Part shown: piece by piece, positions 10,137-21,140 of the stretch | Layout of the letters: every line of letters begins with the position of its first letter | Position numbering within the stretch: the first letter of the stretch is position 1 | DNA from: Zanthoxylum bungeanum | Lineage: Eukaryota; Streptophyta; Magnoliopsida; Sapindales; Rutaceae | Reading direction: 5' to 3' | Assembly: GCA_019454045.1 (NCBI GenBank) | Contig: SKCR01049656.1 | Location: 62,001 to 126,000, forward strand | Length of the DNA: 64,000 bases | Notes under the pieces: model-generated | Database searches by the model: none | What the model was told of the DNA's origin: nothing | What the model saw: only the letters and a program-made list of their open reading frames with translations | Position numbers and translations under genes: made by a program

Positions 10137-13040
10137 AGGGCGTTACGTATCACCGTCCCCCCATACGCCTAACTGTAGCCAGCAGTGTAAATCCATGACT
10201 TTGGGATGTTACGTATCATCGTCCCCCAAAATATGCAACTATTGTCTCTGAAACTGGTGGTCTTAGGGCGTTACGTATCGCATCCCCCAAGCCACATGTA
10301 ACATCTCGCCTAAGCCAGGATATTACCGGCAGGAGACAGGCTAATCCTGACTCCATAAGCCTCTAACTCTGACGAAATTTCGGCATGACCTCTGCTAAAA
10401 ATCATGCAACCTGGATCAAAGTCCAGCACCTCTAAACAACTTATAGGGCCCAAACACATAATATAACGCTAAATAACGAACTCAAGACACAATACAACTA
10501 GGCTCCATGCCCGAAAATGCGTATAAACAAAAACTTATACAGCTTAAACTAATTCAACTCAATTCCTTTACAACTAGACTAATAAATAACTTGACTCTCA
10601 TCCACCTAAGACCTGGTGACTGGCTAACTGCAACACTGCTATCCGGCTCCTCAAGCTCTGGTGTCTGTGGTCGACCGATCAGGTCACCAACCTGCAAACT
10701 CAAACACTGTTGGGTTGTGAGTCATAAGACTCAATGAGTAACTATGCTCATTCCTTGAGCGTCAAACACATGCAAAGGCTGGATTCAATTTTATATTAAT
10801 CTGAACTTTTGTGATCATGCACATATATCAAAGTCTTATCTATTTTTGATTCCTCATCCATTTTTCAAACTTATTACTAGCTACTAGTCTCTCTAACTAT
10901 TCATACATGAACTTTAAGTCTTGTTTCATGTTTACATTCAACATCCATATCCTTTTTACTAAGTCAAGTTTTACCAAGTTTTCGCTGCGCTACTCTGATA
11001 TCTCAATACTTACCCAATTACTCTTTGCTAGTCTAGTTCGAGCATTTATTATAATTATCATTATTTTATTTCTTTGAAATATCATCAAATTGGAGTTATA
11101 AACTATCATTTATGTCAAACATTTATCACAATATCTTCAATCATGAATACATGTATAAATGCAATTATATTATCATGCACTATTATTCACAAAGAGAACC
11201 TCTTACGTAAACATACCATTCATACATACATCATTCATAAATACATATAAACATAATGATGAAATCATGCATTAATGTTGCTATATGCATCTCAAATAAT
11301 TTCTAGAATGTATAATTTATATGCATATCTAGTAAGCTGCACTCTACTTAAACATGCCATGCCTTTAGAAAATGCTTCTTGAAATCTTTCTAAAAACTCA
11401 TTCATGAAAACTCTTTTTCTAAAACTTATTTTTCTGAAAACTATTTCTAAAAACAGCTCATCTGAAAACTGTTTCTAAAAACTGCTCATCTGAAAACTGA
11501 AGTCTCTCTCTGTGAATATGTCTCTCTGAAAATCTGATATTTCAAAACTTCTTTTCTGAAAAACTGATATTTGAGTGTCTGCTGAAAAACTGACGCATGG
11601 GGGCGTTACGTATCGCCGTCCCCCATACGCCATAAATCCAGATATGCAAACCCATGACATTGGGGCGTTACGTATCGTCGTCCCCTAAAGCATGCCATAC
11701 ATGCCCTGAAACTGGTGGTCTTGGGGCGTTATGTATCGCCGTCCCCTAAGCCACAAACTGGAGTTGGGGGTGCGGATCTATGCTACCACCCAAGCTCAAA
11801 AATTGGGATCTAGGGGCGTTACGTATCGCCGTCCCCCTAGCCCGGCTCGAGGATTTGAGAGCATCCCCTCAGTCCTCCACATGTGCATATGTCACTATAT
11901 CCGTCAATTCCATAGTATCCGTCAATTCCAAACTGTCAAGTTACATACTGAGGTGAGTTTTTCCCTCATGCCCCGAAAACCATAAAACTCATGCTTTAAA
12001 ATCTCAAAACTATATCAAACGTTTTCTGAATATATTTTCTTCAAAAAAATTTGAGACTATTCTTTAAAACACTTTGAATTTCAAAAATATTCTTAACTTT
12101 AACTCAATTTTCTAAAAATCATAGCACACATATTTGCATATTCTTTTCTTATGCCTTCACTTACCTCAACCATGCTTTCTTATGTGCCTATATATATATA
12201 TATATGTCCATGCAAACCTATGACATATTGAAATCATTCTTATACATGCATTTTCTATGCATACAGAAAACTTATCTTTATATAATCATTTTTATATATA
12301 CTTACATACATATATATCATCATGCTTATACTTCATCTCTGTCACATTCTAAATCATCTCATTCACGCATATATGCACACACATATTTAAATATTCATTC
12401 ATACTTATAGATTAATGACATATGTATTCTATTCTTACAAGCAATCATCATACATGCTCAAATTAATATGTACTAACATTTCAACCATAATACCATATCG
12501 TAACATTATTCTTCTTTGCTATATTAGTTAACGGCTTTATACATAGTTACCTTCGCAATTTTTACCCAATATCATTATGATTCAATACACATATAATAAA
12601 TACCATTAATAGATTCACAACTGACATACTATGCTTCACGTTCATGAACTATGACATATTGTGTGTGTGTGTTTATTAATTAGATGGGTGTGTGTCACGT
12701 GTGTGTGTGTGTAGAAACATCTAGGAGTTATTTTCACTTGTAGGCAAATATCAAATTAATCCCTCTAGTTTAATTATTGTTGTCTTCTAATTAATTTCTT
12801 GAAAAAAGTCTCCATTATACAACAAAATTGACCTCGCGTTCGGACGCGACCTCACGCGCAAAAATAAAATTAATGCAACATTCTAAAATAACCCGGGATG
12901 TTACACCATAAACTAGAACTGAGGGTGCGGATCTATGCTACCACCCAAGCTCTAAAACTAAGGTATAGGGGTGTTACGTATCGCCGTCCCCATAGCCCTG
13001 CTCTCGGATCTGAGGCGTTACGTTTCGCCGTCCCCCAAAT
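10137..13040. repeat. Nine copies of a palindromic GC-rich 26-bp motif in LTRs A/B
   Basis: The core GGCGTTACGTATCGCCGTCC, flanked by extra G on the left and C on the right, occurs near 10138, 10203, 10264 (A), 11597, 11661, 11723, 11813 (B), 12966 and 13013 (A again). Spacing is mostly 60-90 bp. The motif is close to its own reverse complement around TACGTA, so each copy can form a hairpin. The copies are strongly conserved against AT-rich surroundings. Confidence 0.8.
10297..12905. mobile_element. Solo LTR B nested in solo LTR A
   Basis: It begins TGTAACATCTCGCC and ends CCCGGGATGTTACA, flanked by CCACA (10292-10296) and CCATA (12906-12910), a TSD with one mismatch. It belongs to the same or a sister family as A: both share the TGTAACATC start and the palindromic repeat, and the A sequence around the insertion (AAGCCACA then AACTAGAACTGAGGGTGCGG) aligns with an uninterrupted stretch of B near 11750. 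A TG-rich microsatellite lies at about 12660-12715. Confidence 0.75.
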
Positions 13041-14661
13041 TCTCTACATGTGCATATGTCCTACGTCTGTCAATTCCAAATTGTATCAAGTTGCATACTG
13101 GGGTGGATTTTTCCCTCATGCCCCGAAAAACATAAAACTTGTGTTTTGAAAACATTTCTTTTCTAAAAAATTTCTCAGAGTATGCTCAATAAAATATGAC
13201 TGATAAAGAACTTGGCTAACGCCCTAAAAACATAAATAGTAAGTGTGATATGAAAATACGAAATGAAAAACAAGTAAAAGAGAAAGTGTCCACTCACAGT
13301 TTTTGGAATCTGGATGGTACTATATTACTTCGTCGAAGGAAATTACAACTCCTACAATGATCTATAAGCGGTAACTTGGTTAGATTATATACTATGAGAT
13401 AATTTCGGAACTAGGCTAAACTTTTTCAATTCAAGTCCGTGATATCATTACTTAGTATATCGTATTTAGCATAAGATGCGATGTATGCATATCAACTGAT
13501 ACGAGACCCCAATGGTGGTCTCTAATACTCTAGGGTGAAATTGGGATGGTTAAAGATTGATTTGAAATGATTTACAACTAATTTTGGAAATTTTGATGTG
13601 CGCGTCGTGACTCCAACTCCTCGCTCGTCGCGACGTGAACCAACCATTGCCGAATCTCATGATCCCAAGCATGCGTCGCGATGCGTACCCATCTGCGTCG
13701 CGACGCAGACCAAATTGCCAGGTTTCTGCATTCCTTTCTCATGTGTTTCTCACCCAAGAACATCTTAATACTCCCATATCACTTCAATACACAAACCATC
13801 AAAACACATCAATTCCACACATACTACACTACCAAGTTTTCATCCTTAACTACTCATTTAATCACAAATCCATTATTCTTAAATCAAACTTTAAACTTAT
13901 CAAATTCAAACACTTAACTCCATAACTCATTTCATTACTTATAAACCATCAATATACAACCTCTAACATGCCATCATCTCTAATCTACCTTTATACTTCC
14001 AAAATTAAACAAGTCAAGATTTGGGTCAAGTTTTCTTACCTTCATTTTCTTGATTTTTCTTCATACTCTAAGCCCTCCATTGTTGCTAAGATTTTCTCTA
14101 TTTCTTTTCTTCCTCTTCTTCTTCTTTTTCCTTTCTTCTTCTTCTTCTCCCTCTTCTTCCTTCTCTTCCTTTCGGCTTCTTCTTCTTTTCTCTTTTCATT
14201 TTTTTTTATATTTGTGAATACTGAACTATTATATAGTGGGGTCATTTGATATTTGGAAAGTGGAGAAGAATGTGGAAAAATGTAGAAGATTTGAGATTCT
14301 TCTATTTTGACCCCGAAATCACTATTCATCATGATTTTGACTTGCATTTTTGACCCGTTTCTGGTCCGAAGTTGGGAAAATATTCAATGAATAAGTTGTA
14401 GGTCTCGATCTCAGATTTCCTAAGATATAAAATTCATAAAAATCAGAATTTATACGAAAAAGTTATGCCCCAAATACCATGAGCTATCCAAAGGAAACAC
14501 TGTACAGTCTTGTCCCGAGACTTCGAGGAATTTTCCGATTGTCCCTAAAGTCATTCCATGAGTATATTTGAGTCTCAATCTAATTTATTTTATGTGCCTT
14601 CTTCCTTTTCGAAACAGTACAGTTGTATACAATGGTAAAAACTATTAGTCGTTACAATGTG

Positions 14662-14959
14662 CTAGTCTTATAGGATATAGGAATTCGCCCGTATTCCAAA
14701 ATCAACGACTAGGAAAATATACATACACTTTAAGAATAGTTTATAATTGTAATACTTATCCCAATATGGGACCACATAGTGTTCAGTATTACTACAATAT
14801 TATTATAAGGTCGATGTTTTTCTTAGCATATCTATACATCAATCTAATACGCATAATGGCAATACCATTAATAAGGTATGAAATGAAAAATATAGTTATT
14901 TTATTAATAAATAATAAAATGTATAATTCGGATTGGCACTCCAACCACCAACTCCAACA
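14662..14959 (-). repeat. Copia-2 3' LTR, right fragment
   Basis: It continues the LTR broken by solo LTR A: the join ...ATATG TG + CTAGTCTTATAGG matches the unbroken family copy near 23900 (reverse strand). On the minus strand it starts TGTTGGAGTTGGTGG at 14959. Confidence 0.8.
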
Positions 14960-14974
14960 AACTCCCACTTGCTT
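14960..14974 (-). other. Polypurine tract of Copia-2
   Basis: The minus strand reads AAGCAAGTGGGAGTT directly before the LTR start TGTTGGAG. AAGTGGGAG plus TGTTGG is the common plant copia junction. Confidence 0.75.
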
Positions 14975-15355
14975 AGTGCCAATCTGGATGGTACCATAGT
15001 CTCATCTCCTCTACATGTTTATCGAAGAACTTCAGAGGTAAGACCTTTGTAAGCGGGTCTGCTATGTTGTCTAGTCCTTGAACCTTAAAGACCACTATGT
15101 ATTTTCGTTCAACTATCTCTCTAATTATGCTGTATTTCCTTTCCACATGTTTAGACTTGGAATGCGCTCTCAGCTCTTTACCTACGCAATGGCTCCGCTA
15201 TTACCACAGTACAGTGGGATCGAATCCGCAATACTAGGCACAAAGTCAAGTTTTGCGATAAAATTTCTAATCCATACAGCTTCTTTAGCAGCTTCTGAAG
15301 CCGCTATAAATTCTGCATCAGTGGTGGAATCAGCTGTTGAGACTTGCTTTGAACA

Positions 15356-15697
15356 TCACCAACTAATCGCACCACCGTTAAGGGTAAATACGTAACCTGA
15401 TGTAGATTTTCTATCATCTGGATCTCCCTGGAAGTCGGAGTCTATATAACCCTTAACTGGTATCTCATCTTCTCCATATATAAAAAACTTATCCCTAGTA
15501 CCTTTAAGATATTTCAGGATATGTTTTACGGCTGTCCAATGATCATTACCTGGATCAGATTGATATCGGTTGGTCACACTGACGCTGAAACTGATGTCAG
15601 GTCTAATACATAGCACAACATCTATTATGCTTCCAATACAAGAAGCATATGACAAGTTAGAAATTCTAACTCTATCTTCCTCAGTCTGAGGTGTCAT
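15356..15697 (-). CDS. Copia-2 RNase H fragment
   Basis: Residues SYASCIGSIIDVVLCIRPDI, HWTAVKHILKYLKGT, GYIDSDFQGDPDDRKSTSGY and GGAISW are the conserved copia RNase H segment (here YIDSDF for the usual YSDAD-like start of the catalytic strand). The frame is open, but neighbouring domains lie in other frames. Confidence 0.85.
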   Translation of the reverse strand: MTPQTEEDRVRISNLSYASCIGSIIDVVLCIRPDISFSVSVTNRYQSDPGNDHWTAVKHILKYLKGTRDKFFIYGEDEIPVKGYIDSDFQGDPDDRKSTSGYVFTLNGGAISW

Positions 15698-15939
15698 TTT
15701 CTTCGAAAAATGTATGTCATATCAGAAAGGTACATTTATTGCCTTGCATTTAGTAAAATCGTACAATTCTAACATCTCACCTATGTACGTCGATTGCGAC
15801 AACCCTATAAGCTTCATAACTCTATCCCGGTAGAGCCTTATACCTAGTATATATGAAGCTTCACCTATATCTTTCATGGAGAAACTCTTGCAAAGTTAGG
15901 ATTTCACACTTTGCATCAATGCTATATTATTTCCTATGA

Positions 15940-16489
15940 TAAGGATGTCATCTACATACAAGACTAGGAAAACTATCATGCTCCCACTCAATTTATTATA
16001 GACACAAGGTTCTTTCTCGTTCTTGATGAATCCATATAATCTAATTATCTCATCAAAACGACGATTCCAGCTTCGGGATTCCTATTTAAGTCCATAAATA
16101 GACTTTTGGAGCTTACAAACTAAGTTTGATGTCTCACTGGATATGAAACCCTCTAGTTGTTCCATATAGATATCCTCCTCAAGGAATCCATTTAGGAAAG
16201 TGGTTTTCACATCCATCTGCCATATCTCATAGTCGTGATATACAACAATAGCTAAAAGAATCCTAATGGATTTTAACATGGCCACTGGTGAAAAAGATTC
16301 CTCATAGTCAATCCTAGGATGTTGAGTGTAACCTTTTGCTACCAGTCGGGCCTTAAAGGTTTCCACTTTTCCATCGGGTCCTCGCTTCCTTTTGTAAACA
16401 CATTTACATCCTATAGGTTTAACTCCTTCAGGAAGTTCAACTAAGTCTGAGACTTGATTGTCATGTATAGAATCTATCTCGGATTTCAT
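15940..16489 (-). pseudogene. Copia-2 reverse transcriptase, frameshifted
   Basis: The frame open from 16489 to 16082 carries KARLVAKGYTQ, SFSPVAMLKSIRILLA, MDVKTTFLNGFLEEDIYMEQ and LQKSIYGLK. It stops at a TAG where the family usually has Gln. The catalytic box YVDD is intact at 15959-15948, but in a different frame, so at least one indel intervenes. Confidence 0.85.
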
Positions 16490-16885
16490 GGCATCCTGTC
16501 ATTTTCCCGAATCAATATCTAATATTGCTTCTTTATACGTAGTCAGATCTATTTCCTCCAAGAGGAGAACATCAAAGCCCGTATCAGATGTTAAAATAGT
16601 CTTTCAGGAGGCCTTGATATTCTATGACTTACGTAGAACTTGTGTTGTAAATCCTTCACCTATTTAGATCTCTGGTTCTATCTCAGGTTCCTTACCGTTG
16701 GGATCAAACTCATCAAGTTCAATCTTTCTACAACTCCCACTATTTCTCAAAAATTCTTTTTCAAAAAAAGTGGCAAAGCGAACAACAAATACATTTCGTT
16801 GCTCAGAATCATAGAATTGATATCCCAAAGAGTTTTCAGGATATCCAACGAACCTATATTTATACCATTTGGGTGCTAGTTTATC

Positions 16886-17240
16886 TCACTGCGTGATTTT
16901 AATGTATACAAGACAACCCCAAATCTTTAAATATCTAAGACTTGGATTTCTACCGAACCATATCCGATAGGGGGTCGTCGAAACAGTTTTCGATGGAACC
17001 CTATTAAGTATGTGGGCAGCAGTAAGTAAAACATAACCCCAAAGGTAATAAGGAAGATCTGTATAGCTCATCATAGATCGCACCATATCCAATAAAGTAC
17101 AATTTCTTCACTCAGACACATTATTGTGTTGAGGTGTTCCTAATGGGCTATATTGGGCAAGAATTTCATTCTCTCTTAAATAATTTCTGAATTCTCCACT
17201 CATATATTCATCGCATCGATCTGATCTAAGGCACTGAATT
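16886..17240 (-). pseudogene. Copia-2 integrase fragment
   Basis: MVRSMMSYTDLP, LWGYVLLTAAHILNRVPSK and TPYRIWFGRNPSLRYLKIWG are the end of a copia integrase core and its following GKNPSL-like box. The segment upstream to about 17240 holds further integrase-like residues in broken frames. Confidence 0.8.
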
Positions 17241-17912
17241 TACTGGTCTGTTTTTCTACATCTTTTCAGAATATTTTGAACTTGTCAAATATTTCTGACT
17301 TATGTTTCATCATATAGACATATTCATATCTAGACTTATCATCCGTGAAAGTCACGAAGTATGTTGAACCATCATGAGCAGCATGATTTTATGAACCACA
17401 CACAGCGCTGTGTATTAGTTCCAATTAATCTCCAGCACGGTGTCCTAGAAATGAGACCTTTGTCATCATTCCTTGATACACGACTCACAAATCGGATAAG
17501 GATAAAGATAATTTATTGAAATGTGAATGTTCCTTATCATATAAACATAAAGTTTCATCCTTAATGTTTATTTTATATCCTCATTTATCTAATATTAGCA
17601 GTGATATTATTTGTCTAATAAGTGAGGGTACATAATAACAGTCTTGTAAATTTAATTTACAACCATCAGGGAGATCTAAAACAACCGTTCATATGGATTT
17701 AACATCCAATGTCTCGTTATTTCCAATTTTAAGTTGGATCCCCCTTTATTCAACCTTCTTTTTACCCTCATTACCTCCAGAGAGTTGCAAATATGAGTAG
17801 GACTGCCAGTGTCAAACAGCCATCCATTATTTGTATCTAAGGCTAATGAGATGTCAATAATTGGAAAAATACAAAGCCTACCTGAGGGTCATGCTTTTCC
17901 TATCAGCCCTGG

Positions 17913-17954
17913 ACAGTCCTTCTTCCAGTGTCCAGACTTCTTGCAATATAGACA
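17913..17954 (-). CDS. Copia-2 gag zinc knuckle (CCHC)
   Basis: The minus strand encodes CLYCKKSGHWKKDC, an exact CX2CX4HX4C nucleic-acid-binding knuckle at the end of copia gag. Confidence 0.85.
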
Positions 17955-18031
17955 CTGATCACGAGCTATTTATGATTTTGCACATTTGCGCTTCTTGGAG
18001 TTCTTCTTTCTAATCTTCTTCTTCCACATCT

Positions 18032-18700
18032 TTATTTTCTTTGACTTCCTAGAAGTCTTCGAAGAGCCAGCTCCACTATGGAGGTACAATGTGAGGTTGC
18101 CTTTTTCATATCATTCTTCGTCGTGCGTAATATGTTATGAAGTTCTTCATAGCAGGCTTGCATCAAGTGCATATGGAAGTTTAACAGAAAGTCAGCATAA
18201 GATCCAGGTAAAGATGACAAAATCAAATTACGGCCCAATCATTCATCAATCACAATGTCCTATCGTTCTAGGTATCGAATCTGGTTGATCATGTTCAAAA
18301 CATGAATGCTGACAGCTCTTCCATCCTCGAGTTCAGTATGGAACAATTCCTTAGACCTTTGATAAAGTTCGATCTCTTGATTTGCCTCGAACAACTCCTT
18401 GAGTGTTCGCATGATGCTCCAAGCATCTGGTAGTTCATTTTACTGTCTGAGCAAATATGGAACCATCGGTCACAAAATATAGGATTTCAATTTAAGGTTA
18501 TCATCCTTCATCTATTACACGTCACTCGCTCTTCTGGTAGAGTCATGATCGATTTCAACAGGGAGTAGATTGACAGTGACATAAGTCAACTTTTCAAACT
18601 CCAAGATAATGCATATGTTCATTTCCCATTCGAAATAGTTCCCAACTCCTTTTAGTTTATTGGTATCTAAAATTTTCATGAATGGATTAGCGGTAGCCAT
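18032..18700 (-). pseudogene. Copia-2 gag, broken
   Basis: ATG at 18700 opens MATANPFMKILDTNKLKGVG, then NYFEWEMNICIILEFEKL, the usual start of plant copia gag (a tethering segment with a Trp pair). A later piece, 18238-18032, has LILSSLPGSYADFLLNFHM, the UBN2-type gag region. Stops and frame changes separate the two. Confidence 0.75.
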
Positions 18701-19224
18701 CTACAAGACAACATTTTAAATAGTAGCAGAACAATTTTCATTTCAAAATAATAACACTAATTGATTATGGAATTTCAAAAATCTATTAGTTCCCTTCCAC
18801 TACTTTACCTAATTCTGTAATCTCCCTTAATGGAAAAATATAAATTTGATTTATCAAAAGCAGAAGGTTGCTGCACCAAAGAAACAGAGGGGCCGAGGAA
18901 GACGGTCGTTCAAAAGCAGAGGAGCCGAGGACGACGGCCGTTCAGGAGCCGAAGGTTGTTGCGTTGAAGGGACATGGGACACTGCCCGAGGAGATGATGA
19001 TTATCGCGGCATGGCTGATGGTTGGGCCTCTGTAGAAGAATCAGAATCAGAAGAGTCAGACACATAAATAACTTCCATCTATTCATAAATACGACGAATT
19101 ACATCGCCTCCTCCAGTAATTCCAATTCGGTCACACTAAATAGACCGTCTATATCCCTATAACTCCCCCTAAATCCTGCATCAGCCCATCTGCGTACCAA
19201 GGGATAAATCCGTTTGAGATGACG

Positions 19225-21140
19225 CTAAAGAGGCCCGTTATCAGGCCAAATAGGCTCATTCTCTGGCCGAATGGGCTCGTCATCTGGGTCCTGCACAGTT
19301 GGGACAGGATCATCCAACGAATGATGTTCTAATAAGGGATGGTCCCTTGGGATTTCCTCAATAAGTGAGCGCGAACGGTCTAATACTAGACTTGACCCCA
19401 TACTTTGAAGATCAGTCCTGGGCGAATGAGTGACATCGGCCGTTTCATCCCCTTCTGGTGGGAGTTGAATAGTTGGAATCTCGACCGCCCCGCCCTCATC
19501 TGGCGAAAGTTGAACGATCAGGATTACAGTAGCTCCAACCTCCTCCGGTGGACTTTCGACCATATGGGCTTCAGGCCTCGAAATTTGGACCGGCTCAGGC
19601 AAGCCAGATGATGATTCTGTTTTGGATATCTGTACGAGGAGCAAAATTTATAATACAATAAAAAATATATATATAATACCTTAGCCCGACGATGTATAAG
19701 GGGCTCATCGGAATCAGAGCTATGGGTTGGAGAAGGCTGTTTCTGCTTAATTTGCTTGGTTTTCCTCGGCCCAGCTTTCTCAATCGGCCTCTTTGACCTA
19801 GCCGCTTCCGAGGGCTTTGAAGAAAAGGGAATGTTGGAAAAGACTAGCATAGAAGGGAAAGAAAAAAGTCTCTCACGACCCAAAAGCCAAAAGCGGTCGA
19901 ATAGAGGATGGACCGATGTACAAGGAGAGAATGAGGCACAAGAAAAAGAGGATAGTAAAGAGCGAGCATCGAACAACACTGATCTTTATCTGAAAGCAAA
20001 ATGACCTTAAAACTGTCCGACGAAATGGAACGTGAATGGAAGAACGGGAGAGGCAACCCCTGAACAAGACCGAATTGGCGGGTATTGAAGTTCGGAGAAT
20101 ATACCTCCACTCCAGCCTTGCCATTGGCTCTTGTCAAAATGTCATGAATCAGATAGCGACTGCATAAAAACTTGCGCCATATGCAATTAATCGAATCATC
20201 TCCTTCTAATTCGGGAAGCTCATGGACAAAAAAAGAATTGTCTCCCAAGGAGAAATGAAAGAACGATGGGACCCAGGAAATGGTATAAAAATATTCAAAA
20301 ATAGTGCGAGGAAGAAGGGAAGTTGACCCAACTTGGGCGAATAAGAGACCTGCACAAAGGTACGACCGGGGTTGACTCAATAGAACCAAAGACCGGAAAA
20401 TAGGCTCTAAGCCAAAGCTATACGATCCAAATAGGGCCAGAGGCGATCAGTGAAACCCCAGATCGAAGCTGTTTTTGAAGAACGGCCAAACCTCGGCAAG
20501 TAGCGGCCAACAAAAAGGAGGCCAACTCCAAACAATGGCCATTGGCAAGATCCGACGAAATAAAGAGATAACCCACCACGGTTTCTGACTGGGCGTGCAA
20601 ATTATGTATTTGCACAGCCAATAGTGAATGAAAGCGGTACGTTCTAGCATCGAGACCGGACCAGCCGACTCAGAGAAGACACGAAAGAAAGCAGAATAAG
20701 AAGAGAATAACGAAGTGTCCATTGTAGCAGGAGGGAAACGAAAAGTAGTGCAAGCCGAAATGGTCTCGCCCAAAGGGGTTAACCCCGTCAATGCACTAAT
20801 ATCGCGAAGGGTGACAGTGAATGGACCAAAAGGAAAGAGGAAGACGTTGTAGTTAGAAGACCAAAAGAGCAACGAAGTGGGGAACAGGTTTGGGTCAAAA
20901 TGAGGTAGGTTAGAGAAAGCTCTATGAGAGGAAGCAGCCCAGTGTCTTCGAAAAAAGTATGGGTCTCTGCACGCAATTTCATCCGTTTGAACCAGGTCTC
21001 AAACGAAGAGTCAGGTTTAGGCCAAGTGCGGATAGGATTGGATTGGGAAATAGGAGATACATTCAAATGTTTCGAGAAATGAAGGTTAGAAACGGAGGGA
21101 AACAGTTGAGCCAGAGGAGTCATAGCAATGACGTTGTCAT
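19225..21140 (-). pseudogene. Plant mobile domain (PMD) protein pseudogene, main part
   Basis: PMD proteins (also called aminotransferase-like plant mobile domain) occur as host genes and in transposons. Diagnostic parts in order: MTPLAQLFPSV, RTWPKPDSSFETWFKRM and AETHTFFEDTGLLPLIELS (21110-20960); FPFGPFTVTLRDISALTGL then FIHYWLCKYIICTPSQKP (20860-20580); LANGHCLELASFLLAATCRG (20560-20490); EVYSPNFNTRQFGLVQGLP (about 20110-20050). A basic then acidic, Pro-rich tail lies between 19800 and 19225. These pieces occupy at least four changes of frame, so no intact protein is encoded. Its upstream end continues at 33412 beyond Copia-1. Confidence 0.75.
21136..21140. other. Target-site duplication of Copia-1, left copy
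   Basis: GTCAT, repeated exactly at 33412-33416 on the other side of the element. Confidence 0.9.

Larger units (their letters stand above)
9493..14656. mobile_element. Solo LTR A (interrupted by solo LTR B)
   Basis: It begins TGTAACATCCCC and ends AGTCGTTACA, and is flanked by a perfect 5-bp duplication ATGTG (9488-9492 and 14657-14661). Without the nested B it is about 2555 bp. No gag-pol sequence lies inside, so it is a solo LTR left after recombination between the two LTRs of a parent element. Internal features are copies of a GC-rich palindromic repeat and a CTT-rich pyrimidine tract at 14103-14190. The superfamily is not certain; the ends TGTAACATC...TTACA and large size suggest Ty3/gypsy. 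Confidence 0.8.
14960..18858 (-). mobile_element. Copia-2: interior of a degenerate Ty1/copia element
   Basis: In minus-strand order the remnants are gag start (18700), zinc knuckle (17954-17913), integrase (about 17240-16886), reverse transcriptase (16489 to about 15940) and RNase H (15697-15356). A polypurine tract AAGTGGGAGTT follows, next to the 3' LTR start at 14959. The order integrase before RT identifies copia. No 5' LTR is found; sequence changes to an unrelated gypsy/PMD region at about 18858, so the 5' end has been lost. Confidence 0.8.

Noticed and set aside
10137..13040. Regularly spaced palindromic repeats resembling a CRISPR array
   Set aside because: Plant nuclear LTR context, irregular spacing, related rather than unique spacers, no cas genes.
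14042..14347. Lys/Glu/Arg-rich minus-strand frame of 101 codons
   Set aside because: It is the translation of a CTT/CCT pyrimidine tract inside solo LTR A.
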